Shown piece after piece: positions 31,242-37,955 of a stretch of 40,029 bases of DNA. Made by a program: the position numbers and the translations under genes. How positions within the stretch are numbered: the first letter of the stretch is position 1; each line of letters opens with the position of its first letter. Source of the DNA: CAIXLI01 sp964587125 (GTDB lineage: Bacteria > Pseudomonadota > Alphaproteobacteria > UBA9219); contig CAZPKC010000018.1 of NCBI GenBank assembly GCA_964587125.1, forward strand, positions 1-40,029, written 5' to 3'. The notes below the pieces were generated by a model. The model was not told the DNA's origin. It made no database searches and saw nothing but the letters and a program-made list of their open reading frames with translations.

Positions 31242-31294
31242 GTTTACATTATCGGTTGACTCCTCATTAACCATAGTTTACATAAATTAACCAT
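31242..31294 (+). promoter_or_regulatory. Phasin promoter region with CtrA-like sites
   Basis: TTGACT (31256-31261) and TACATA (31279-31284) with 17 bases between form a plausible promoter. Over it lies TTAACCATAGTTTAC (31267-31281), which fits the CtrA pattern TTAA-N7-TTAA with one mismatch. A second TTAACCAT half site lies at 31287-31294. GTTTACAT also occurs twice (31242-31249 and 31276-31283). The first site overlaps the -10 element, a position expected for repression or complex control. Confidence 0.5.
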
Positions 31295-31358
31295 GAGCTG
31301 CTTTTCCCTTTAAATCCGTCTTTGCAGCTTAGTTCTTTTTTTCTCATGGAGTTTTGTC

Positions 31359-31763
31359 ATGACCACGACACCAAACGGCACAAACGACATCCCTGGCAAT
31401 GTCGCAAAAGCCTTCGAAGACATTAACGCTGCTGTTTCCAACTATGTCAGCGCCGTGACGAAGTCGAGTGCGGCTTTGTGGCAAGGCATCGAGGAAATTA
31501 CGCGTAACGTCGGCGGTTTGTCGCAAGAAAGTTTTGCGCGCGCTGTCAGCGCCTACACGTCGCTCGCCTCGGCCAAGACGCCGCAGGAAGCCTTGACCGC
31601 GCAGACTGATTTCGTCAAAGAAAGCTTCGACAAAGCCGTTGCCAACAGCAGCGCCGTTTCGGAACTTTCCGTTCGCGTCGCCAAGGACGCGATCAGCCCG
31701 CTGACCCAAAATGCCAACGAAGCGATCAGCGCCGTTATGAATAAGGTTAAGACCCAACAATAA
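31359..31763 (+). CDS. Phasin family protein
   Basis: The 134-residue protein is helical and lacks a signal peptide. It shows the phasin pattern: an amphipathic central region (ALWQGIEEITRNVGGLSQES, SAYTSLASAKTPQEALTAQT, DFVKESFDKAVANSSAVSEL) and a C-terminal helix. Phasins coat polyhydroxyalkanoate granules. No synthase or depolymerase gene is in view, so a role in storage is inferred from the family. The gene is monocistronic, bounded by terminators on both sides. Confidence 0.85.
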   Translation: MTTTPNGTNDIPGNVAKAFEDINAAVSNYVSAVTKSSAALWQGIEEITRNVGGLSQESFARAVSAYTSLASAKTPQEALTAQTDFVKESFDKAVANSSAVSELSVRVAKDAISPLTQNANEAISAVMNKVKTQQ

Positions 31764-31782
31764 GTTAGGGTCTGCAGCTAAT

Positions 31783-31839
31783 AAAGCCTGATTGTTTGCC
31801 CGATTATTTTATTACAGGGCAGACAGTTAGGCTTTTTTT
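31783..31839 (+). terminator. Rho-independent terminator after the phasin gene
   Basis: AAAGCCT (31783-31789) pairs with AGGCTTT (31829-31835), with further pairing of TGCCC with GGGCA inside and a T run at the end. The loop is large and the stem interrupted, but the T run is clear. Confidence 0.8.
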
Positions 31840-31920
31840 GTTTTTTATTTTCACGTATTTCGGACTTTTTTGCGGGTTAATTTACGCCCCCTTTACCTTG
31901 ATGCTTTATGAATAGTTATT

Positions 31921-32382
31921 ATGAATGAAAGACAACAAATCGAGCAGGTAAATTGGCTCAGCGCTAAATTATCGGTGCAGCGCGATAAATTATCTTCTTT
32001 TTTATTGCGCCTGAAAGGAATCGCCGTCCGCGTAACCTCCGGCCTTTCTTTAAATAAAAAATTCATGCGGCTTATGGATCAGGTGGCCGCAGACCGCGAA
32101 AAAGAATTCGACATTATCAGGGAGATCGAAGACGTTGAAAGACGACATCACGAGCTGAGGCAACATAATATGCTCCAGAGGATCGCGCATGAAGCCGAGA
32201 AAAAACGCAAGCGCTCCCTCAAAAAAGAAAACGAAGATTACCGGGAAAACGAAGAAGACAAGGAAGAAGACGAAGAAGGGTTTAGCCTTATGGAACTTCT
32301 TGCCATGCTTTATTTGTTTTCGTCGCAGCTTAACCCCTTCTCCGGCTCCAAGTCCTCAAAACAGGAACCTTCGGTGGAGTAG
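31921..32382 (+). CDS. Hypothetical highly charged coiled-coil protein
   Basis: The 153-residue protein has no signal peptide. It begins with a helical part (QQIEQVNWLSAKLSVQRDKL) and continues with a strongly charged predicted coiled coil (about residues 55-105: REKEFDIIREIEDVERRHHE). A Lys-rich then Glu/Asp-rich stretch follows (about residues 95-120), with a short hydrophobic tail (SLMELLAMLYLFSS). I do not recognise the family. No clear ribosome binding site precedes the ATG. It converges with dnaK with only four bases between the stops. Confidence 0.6.
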   Translation: MNERQQIEQVNWLSAKLSVQRDKLSSFLLRLKGIAVRVTSGLSLNKKFMRLMDQVAADREKEFDIIREIEDVERRHHELRQHNMLQRIAHEAEKKRKRSLKKENEDYRENEEDKEEDEEGFSLMELLAMLYLFSSQLNPFSGSKSSKQEPSVE

Positions 32383-32386
32383 GGCT

Positions 32387-34297
32387 TTAGGATTTCTTTT
32401 CGTCCTTGACTTCGCTGAATTCGGCGTCAACGACATCCGGCTTCTCTGAAGGGCCCGCTCCGGAAGCCGCTCCTGCTGTAGCTCCCTCTTGCTGGGCTTT
32501 ATAAAGCTGCTCGCCGATTTTCATCGAGACTTGGGTTAAAGCATCCGTCTTGGCCTTGATTTGGAAAGCGTCGCCGGAATCGAGAATGCTCTTCAAATCG
32601 GAAATTGCGCTTTCTGCCGCGGCGCGATCTGCAGCGCTCACCTTCGCGCCTAAATCTTTCAGCGATTTTTCCGTCTGGTGGATCAAGCCGTCCGCCTGAT
32701 TGCGCGCATCGACGATCTCGCGGCGTTTTTTATCTTCCGCCGCATTGGCTTCCGCTTCCTTGACCATGCGTTGAATATCGCTGTCTGATAAGCCGCCCGA
32801 AGCCTGGATGCGGATTTGCTGTTCCTTGTTCGTGGCTTTGTCCTTGGCCGTCACGCTGACGATGCCGTTGGCGTCGATATCGAATGTCACTTCGATTTGC
32901 GGCACGCCTCTGGGCGCGGGCGGAATGCCGACGAGATCGAACTGGCCGAGCAGTTTGTTATCAGCGGCCATTTCGCGTTCGCCCTGAAACACGCGGATTG
33001 TCACCGCGTTCTGGCCGTCTTCCGCCGTTGAAAACACTTGGCTCTTCTTCGTCGGAATGGTCGTGTTTCGGTCGATCAAGCGCGTAAACACGCCGCCCAG
33101 CGTTTCGATGCCGAGCGAAAGCGGCGTCACGTCGAGCAACAGCACGTCCTTCACGTCGCCCTTCAAAACGCCCGCCTGAATCGCGGCGCCGACTGCCACC
33201 ACTTCGTCCGGGTTCACACCGCGATGCGGTTCACGCCCGAAGAATTCCTTCACAATCTCGATCACTTTCGGCATGCGCGTCATGCCGCCGACCAAAATCA
33301 CTTCGTTGATCTCGGTCGTTTTAATGCCAGCGTCTTTCAGCGCTTTGCGGCACGGTTCGATCGTCTTTTGCAGCAAATCGTCGACGAGAGATTCCAGTTT
33401 CGAGCGCGTCAGCTTGACCGACAGATGCTTCGGCCCCGTTTGATCCGCCGTGATAAACGGCAGATTTACTTCCGTTTGCACGGACGAGGACAATTCGATC
33501 TTGGCTTTTTCCGCCGCTTCTTTCAGGCGCTGCAACGCCAGCTTGTCGGAGCGCAGATCAATGCCCTGCTCTTTCTTAAATTCGTCGCAGAGAAAATCCA
33601 TGATGCGCGCGTCGAAATCCTCGCCGCCAAGGAACGTGTCGCCGTTCGTCGATTTGACTTCGAACACGCCGTCGCCGATTTCCAAAACCGACACGTCGAA
33701 TGTACCGCCGCCGAGGTCGTATATAACGACCGTTCCGGCTTTTTTCTTTTCCATGCCGTAGGCCAGCGCGGCAGCCGTCGGTTCGTTGATGATGCGCAGG
33801 ACTTCAAGCCCCGCGATTTTGCCCGCGTCTTTCGTCGCTTGGCGCTGGCTGTCGTTGAAATAGGCAGGGACCGTGATGACGGCTTGCTCGACCTTTTCGC
33901 CCAGATAAGCTTCCGCCGTTTCCTTCATTTTGATCAGGATGAACGCCGAGATTTCCGACGGGCTGTAGTTCTTGCCGCCCGCTTCGACCCACGCGTCGCC
34001 GTTGCTGTTCTTGATAATTTTATAAGGCATCAGGTCGATGTCTTTTTGCACCATCGGGTCTTCGAACCGGCGGCCGATAAGACGCTTGATCGCGAAAAGG
34101 GTGTTGGAGGGATTGGTCACGGCTTGCCGCTTGGCGGACTGGCCGACCAAACGCTCGCCGGAATTCGTGGAAAACGCTACGATCGAAGGCGTCGTGTTTG
34201 AGCCTTCCGAATTATGAATAACTGTCGTATTCGAGCCTTCCATCACGGCAACACAGGAATTCGTGGTGCCGAGGTCGATGCCTATAACTTTTGACAT
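32387..34297 (-). CDS. dnaK: Chaperone protein DnaK (Hsp70)
   Basis: The 636-residue protein starts with the ATPase signature IGIDLGTTNSCVAVMEG. It contains VIYDLGGGTFDVSVLEI and VILVGGMTRMPKV, and has the substrate-binding domain (DVTPLSLGIETLGG onward). The C-terminus ends SEVKDEKKS, a charged tail that differs from the EEVDxK-type end common in the family. It folds and protects proteins together with DnaJ and GrpE. No dnaJ is found next to it: downstream is the convergent coiled-coil gene. AAAGGAAA precedes the ATG, and a likely RpoH promoter lies upstream. Confidence 0.98.
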   Translation of the reverse strand: MSKVIGIDLGTTNSCVAVMEGSNTTVIHNSEGSNTTPSIVAFSTNSGERLVGQSAKRQAVTNPSNTLFAIKRLIGRRFEDPMVQKDIDLMPYKIIKNSNGDAWVEAGGKNYSPSEISAFILIKMKETAEAYLGEKVEQAVITVPAYFNDSQRQATKDAGKIAGLEVLRIINEPTAAALAYGMEKKKAGTVVIYDLGGGTFDVSVLEIGDGVFEVKSTNGDTFLGGEDFDARIMDFLCDEFKKEQGIDLRSDKLALQRLKEAAEKAKIELSSSVQTEVNLPFITADQTGPKHLSVKLTRSKLESLVDDLLQKTIEPCRKALKDAGIKTTEINEVILVGGMTRMPKVIEIVKEFFGREPHRGVNPDEVVAVGAAIQAGVLKGDVKDVLLLDVTPLSLGIETLGGVFTRLIDRNTTIPTKKSQVFSTAEDGQNAVTIRVFQGEREMAADNKLLGQFDLVGIPPAPRGVPQIEVTFDIDANGIVSVTAKDKATNKEQQIRIQASGGLSDSDIQRMVKEAEANAAEDKKRREIVDARNQADGLIHQTEKSLKDLGAKVSAADRAAAESAISDLKSILDSGDAFQIKAKTDALTQVSMKIGEQLYKAQQEGATAGAASGAGPSEKPDVVDAEFSEVKDEKKS

Positions 34298-34357
34298 TTC
34301 GATTATTTCCTTTCAGATCAAGGGCCTGCGCTCAGAGGCGCATCCCTCACAAAAAGT

Positions 34358-34386
34358 AATATAGGAAGGATTTCGATGCGTGCAAT
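34358..34386 (-). promoter_or_regulatory. Candidate RpoH (heat-shock) promoter of dnaK
   Basis: On the minus strand ATTG-N17-CCTATATT (34386-34358) fits the alphaproteobacterial RpoH pattern CTTG-N17/18-CYTATnT with one mismatch, 61 bases before the dnaK start. A CCCCATTG element just upstream recalls the enterobacterial -10 pattern but is less well placed. Confidence 0.5.
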
Positions 34387-34419
34387 GGGGAAAAGGAAGT
34401 ATTTTCGGCGGAAAAATGA

Positions 34420-35403
34420 TTAGGGGGTCGCTGGCGCCGAATCCGGTGCCGCAGTCGGGGGCGGAACCTGAGAATTTCTCAACAGAACGATGCTGATGCG
34501 GCGGTTGCGCGGATCCATGGGATTTGCCGCGAAAGGTTCCCGATCGGCAAATCCGGAGACGCGGGCGATATGGCCTTCGTTGACGCCTGCTTTGACGAGA
34601 TACTCGCGGCTGGTATTGGCGCGGTCGGTTGAAAGCTCCCAATTATTGCGTCCCGATCCAAGTACAAAAGGCGTTCCGTCGGTATGGCCGGCGATCGAAA
34701 TTCTGTTCGGCAGTTGCGCGATGACCTTGCCTATCATCATCAGCAAATCCCTGCCGCGTTCGTAAGGTATCGCGCTGGCGGACGGAAACATCGAAAGCTT
34801 GTCGCGGTCGGTGATCTGGATGCGCAAGCCTTCGTTCGTGCGGTCGATCACGATCTGATCGGCGAACGGCTGTAATTCGGGGCTTGATTGGATCGCCTGC
34901 TTCAGCGTTTGCTCGGCTAGTTTAAAAGCCTCTTCTTCCTGCTTCATCGCGGCGGCTACCGCTTGCGCTTGCTTCGATATCGCTTCGGCGTTCGTTTCGG
35001 CGTTTTCCGGAGACTTCGGGTTCTTGGCTTCCGCCCCCTGTCCTGTTCCACTGACGCTTTCGTCCCCTTCTTCGCCCTGCCCTACGGTCGGGATCGTCGC
35101 TTGCTGGGTCGAAGGCGGCGAGCGGTCGGCTATTTCCCCGCCGGAAACCGCCGTGATCGACAGACCCCCGAACATGCCGCCTGCACCGGAAGTTTCGTTC
35201 TTGGATATGCCCGCAGGCGAAAAGTAATCGGCAAGCCCTCTGCGCTGCTCGCTTGTGGTGACGTTCAGAAGCCACAACAGAAGGAAGAACGACATCATGG
35301 CCGTCACGAAATCGGCATAGGCGACTTTCCACGCCCCGCCGTGATGGGCGGCGTGGCCGCCTTTTTTCTTTTTGCGGATGATGATGACGGGTTGATCGGC
35401 CAT
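34420..35403 (-). CDS. motB: Flagellar motor stator protein MotB
   Basis: The 327-residue protein has a short basic N-terminus and one transmembrane helix (YADFVTAMMSFFLLLWLL) with the proton-carrying aspartate D31. After a long Gly/Glu-rich periplasmic linker comes the OmpA/MotB peptidoglycan-binding domain (ISIAGHTDGTPFVLGSG, ELSTDRANTSREYL, DPRNRRISIVLLR). It anchors the stator to the wall and carries protons for rotation. It follows motA by 14 bases on the same strand. Confidence 0.95.
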   Translation of the reverse strand: MADQPVIIIRKKKKGGHAAHHGGAWKVAYADFVTAMMSFFLLLWLLNVTTSEQRRGLADYFSPAGISKNETSGAGGMFGGLSITAVSGGEIADRSPPSTQQATIPTVGQGEEGDESVSGTGQGAEAKNPKSPENAETNAEAISKQAQAVAAAMKQEEEAFKLAEQTLKQAIQSSPELQPFADQIVIDRTNEGLRIQITDRDKLSMFPSASAIPYERGRDLLMMIGKVIAQLPNRISIAGHTDGTPFVLGSGRNNWELSTDRANTSREYLVKAGVNEGHIARVSGFADREPFAANPMDPRNRRISIVLLRNSQVPPPTAAPDSAPATP

Positions 35404-35417
35404 CTAGATTTTCTTTC

Positions 35418-36290
35418 TTACATAGTCGGCGCCGGCAATGCCGACGTCGCTTCTTCAAGTTCGGCGAAAGTAGGGCGAACCTCGCTAAGAAGGGTCTTGC
35501 GCGCGTATTCGACGGAAATCGACGGCGCGAAGCCCTGCAGGTGCGCGAGCAGCCCCGTTTTAACGCATTGCAGATATCTGGATTCGGCGGCGAAAATCGC
35601 GCTCATTGAATTAGCCATAGGACCGATCGCACCGTAAGAAGTCCACACGCCCATGAACGTTCCGACCAACGCGCCGCCGATCAAATGGCCCAGAACTTCG
35701 GGCGGTTCGGAAATCGCGCCCATTGTATGAATGACGCCAAGAACGGCCGCGACAATACCGATGGCCGGCATGGCGTCGGCGATATTCGTGACGGCTGTGA
35801 CGACGCCCGCGCTTTCGTTGTGATGAACTTCCAGTTCTTCATCCATCAACGCTTCGAGTTCGTAAGGCTTGTCGGACCCCAGCGTGACAAGGCGCAAATA
35901 ATCGCACAAGAACCCGACCGCGTGGTGATCGTGCAGAAATCCTGGAAATTGCTGGAACAAAGCGCTTTGTTCCGGATTTTCGATGTGTTGTTCGAGCGCC
36001 AACAACCCTTTGGTTTTGGCCAATTTGAACAACTGATACATCATACATAAAAGTTCGATGTAGGAAGCCTTGTTGTATTTCGCTTTTTTCAAAAGAAGCC
36101 CGAATCCTTTGCCGGTCCGGCGAATCACCACCCCGGGGTTGGCTATGATAAAGCCTCCCAGCGCCGTGCCGCCCATGATGACAAGTTCCATAGGCGCGGC
36201 TTCGGCCAACACCGCGAGACTGCCTCCTTCGGCCGCGTATCCGCCCAGAGTGCAGACAAAAAGAGTGATGATGCCGATAATCAGATTCAT
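35418..36290 (-). CDS. motA: Flagellar motor stator protein MotA
   Basis: The 290-residue protein is of the proton-type MotA length (about 290-295). It shows four transmembrane segments: the N-terminal two (LIIGIITLFVCTLGGYA, ELVIMGGTALGGFIIA) and a later pair containing the functional prolines (ADAMPAIGIVAAVLGVI and GTFMGVWTSYGAIGPMA). It has a long cytoplasmic loop between. A perfect TTAA-N7-TTAA box lies about 53 bases upstream. Confidence 0.96.
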   Translation of the reverse strand: MNLIIGIITLFVCTLGGYAAEGGSLAVLAEAAPMELVIMGGTALGGFIIANPGVVIRRTGKGFGLLLKKAKYNKASYIELLCMMYQLFKLAKTKGLLALEQHIENPEQSALFQQFPGFLHDHHAVGFLCDYLRLVTLGSDKPYELEALMDEELEVHHNESAGVVTAVTNIADAMPAIGIVAAVLGVIHTMGAISEPPEVLGHLIGGALVGTFMGVWTSYGAIGPMANSMSAIFAAESRYLQCVKTGLLAHLQGFAPSISVEYARKTLLSEVRPTFAELEEATSALPAPTM

Positions 36291-36528
36291 GAAATTGACC
36301 GCGCGAGGAAGGGACTGTTTTTTAATACTTGGGCAATAAGAGTTAAAATGACTTTAACGAGTCGAAGATCAAAAAGAATCATTTGTTTCGGATATCGGGC
36401 CTCCGGCATTCGATCTTTGACATCTTTTTGCCCCATTTCTAAAGCTTGATGTTTCAGACAAGAGTCGCTAACTCTTAACAATCTCAGAACCTCAAGTAAC
36501 AATCCCGAAACCCGAAGGATTATCACAA
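36291..36528. promoter_or_regulatory. Divergent intergenic region between motA and the parvulin gene
   Basis: These 238 bases hold the motA promoter with a CtrA-like box (listed separately) and a possible housekeeping promoter for the isomerase: TTGACA (36417-36422), 17 bases, TAAAGC (36440-36445). The -10 match is weak. No gene is seen here. Confidence 0.45.
36322..36357 (-). promoter_or_regulatory. CtrA-like box and -10 element of motA
   Basis: TTAA-AATGACT-TTAA at 36343-36357 is an exact TTAA-N7-TTAA match to the CtrA recognition pattern. On the minus strand a TATTAA element (36327-36322) lies 15 bases downstream, so the box sits at the -35 position, typical of CtrA-activated promoters. 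Confidence 0.6.
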
Positions 36529-37395
36529 ATGTCCAAAATCACCCTTCTTCCCGCCGTGGCTCTTTTAAGTTTGTTGGCAGCGCCCGTCTTCGCCGCAGAT
36601 GCTTCTAAGGCTGAAGACCCTGTCGTTGCGCGCGTTAATGGCGATGAACTTCATCGTTCCGATGTCTTGCGCGAATTGCAAATGGGCGGCTCGCAATTAC
36701 AGCAGGTCCCCCCTCAAGTGATCTATCCCAAAATTCTGCAGAATATGATCACAACCAAGATCATCTCTCAAAAAGGCTACGCCGAAGGCATGCAGAACGA
36801 TAAGGAAGTCAAGGAACGCGTCAAGACTTTGGAGGCTCAGGTCGTGGCCGATGCCTATATCCACAAGCTGATCGGACCCAAGATCACAGAAGCTAAAATC
36901 AAGGAACGTTATGACCAGCTTTCGTCCAAATTCAAGCCGCAGGACGAAGTGCGCGCGCGGCATATTCTGGTCAAAACAGAGGATGAAGCCAACGACGTCA
37001 TTAAGGAGCTGAAGGGCGGCGCGGATTTCGCCAAAGTGGCCGAAGAAAAATCGAAAGACACCGGATCGGCCAAACAGGGCGGCGATTTGGGTTATTTCGT
37101 GCATGACGCGATGGTCAAGGCCTTCGCCGATGCCGCGTTCGATATGAAGGTCGGCGAAATCAGCGATAAGCCGGTCAAGACCGAGTTTGGCTATCACATC
37201 ATCAAGGTCGAGGACAAACGCAAGTCTTCGCCGCCGCCTATCGCCGAGGTCAAAGATCAAATCGCCAATCAGTTGTTCCAGGAAATGACCAACGACGAAG
37301 TCAAGGCTCTGGAAGCCAAGGCGAAGATCGAGAAGTTCAACATCGACGGATCGCCGTTGCCTCCGCCGGATAAAGATAAAGCGGACAAAAAATGA
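36529..37395 (+). CDS. Exported parvulin-type peptidyl-prolyl isomerase
   Basis: The 288-residue protein has a signal peptide (LPAVALLSLLAAPVFAAD). An N-terminal helical chaperone region follows (VARVNGDELHRSDVLREL). The PpiC rotamase domain (about residues 140-235) reads EVRARHILVKTEDEANDV, GGDLGYF, and KTEFGYHIIKVED. A Pro/Lys/Asp-rich tail ends the protein. It resembles periplasmic SurA/PpiD/PrsA-like foldases that help outer-membrane proteins fold. AAGGA lies nine bases before the ATG. It is monocistronic, ending at a strong bidirectional terminator. Confidence 0.92.
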   Translation: MSKITLLPAVALLSLLAAPVFAADASKAEDPVVARVNGDELHRSDVLRELQMGGSQLQQVPPQVIYPKILQNMITTKIISQKGYAEGMQNDKEVKERVKTLEAQVVADAYIHKLIGPKITEAKIKERYDQLSSKFKPQDEVRARHILVKTEDEANDVIKELKGGADFAKVAEEKSKDTGSAKQGGDLGYFVHDAMVKAFADAAFDMKVGEISDKPVKTEFGYHIIKVEDKRKSSPPPIAEVKDQIANQLFQEMTNDEVKALEAKAKIEKFNIDGSPLPPPDKDKADKK

Positions 37396-37413
37396 GTCTC
37401 GTTTTTTAAAATT

Positions 37414-37445
37414 AAAAGCCCAAAGTTCGCGCTTTGGGCTTTTTC
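37414..37445. terminator. Bidirectional terminator between the isomerase gene and lptE
   Basis: AAAAGCCCAAAG pairs with CTTTGGGCTTTT around a six-base loop. A T run follows on the plus strand and an A/T-rich tract (T run on the minus strand) lies on the other side. It can serve both the plus-strand isomerase gene and the minus-strand leuS-lptE transcript. Confidence 0.92.
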
Positions 37446-37955
37446 TTATTGCCTCTCTGAAAAATATAGACTTAAGCGGTTGACAATCTGCTCGCTGACT
37501 TCGTGCAGGGTGCGTTCGTAAGCGTCCTGACGCGCAGCCACGGCCCCGTACATTTGATCGAGTTTGTCGAAGCTGGCAACGCTATGCGCGGCCCCTTTCA
37601 GAATTTCTTTTCCTGATGAGTCTTGCAGTGAATAATCGGCATATATGTTGAGCAGTTCCCTCGTCGCCGTCGCATTGGCAAGAATACCCAAGTCTTCTTC
37701 GCTGCTGCGGATGACGACTTTCAGCGTGTAGAGGGGCTTTTCAGGCCTGTTTTTGCCGTACATGCGGTCGATCAGATAATTGCGCAACATCTGGCCGTTG
37801 CGATCGGGAATATTGTTGATGGCGATATTGTTTAAATCCATCGCCACGGGCGAGCCGCTTGCCGCGCCGTGCGAGCCGTAGATCGGGGTAAATCCGCACG
37901 CCGCCAGAAAGAGAAAGGCAAAAAGCGGAAGAATTGTCGGGGGAATATTTTTCAT
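37446..37955 (-). CDS. lptE: LPS-assembly lipoprotein LptE
   Basis: The 169-residue protein has a lipoprotein signal peptide with lipobox LAAC at about residues 17-20 (FAFLFLAACGFTPIYG); GFTPIYG after the cysteine is typical of LptE. The remainder has the LptE layout (LNNIAINNIPDRNGQMLRNY, LYTLKVVIRSSEEDLGI, a late AYERTLHEVSEQIVNRL). It plugs the LptD barrel that inserts lipopolysaccharide in the outer membrane. Its start overlaps the leuS stop as ATGA, the usual alphaproteobacterial order. Confidence 0.92.
   Translation of the reverse strand: MKNIPPTILPLFAFLFLAACGFTPIYGSHGAASGSPVAMDLNNIAINNIPDRNGQMLRNYLIDRMYGKNRPEKPLYTLKVVIRSSEEDLGILANATATRELLNIYADYSLQDSSGKEILKGAAHSVASFDKLDQMYGAVAARQDAYERTLHEVSEQIVNRLSLYFSERQ

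Noticed and set aside
33038..34201. A 387-codon open frame opposite dnaK
   Set aside because: Antisense shadow of a strongly conserved gene; its composition (Arg, His, Phe-rich) mirrors dnaK codons.
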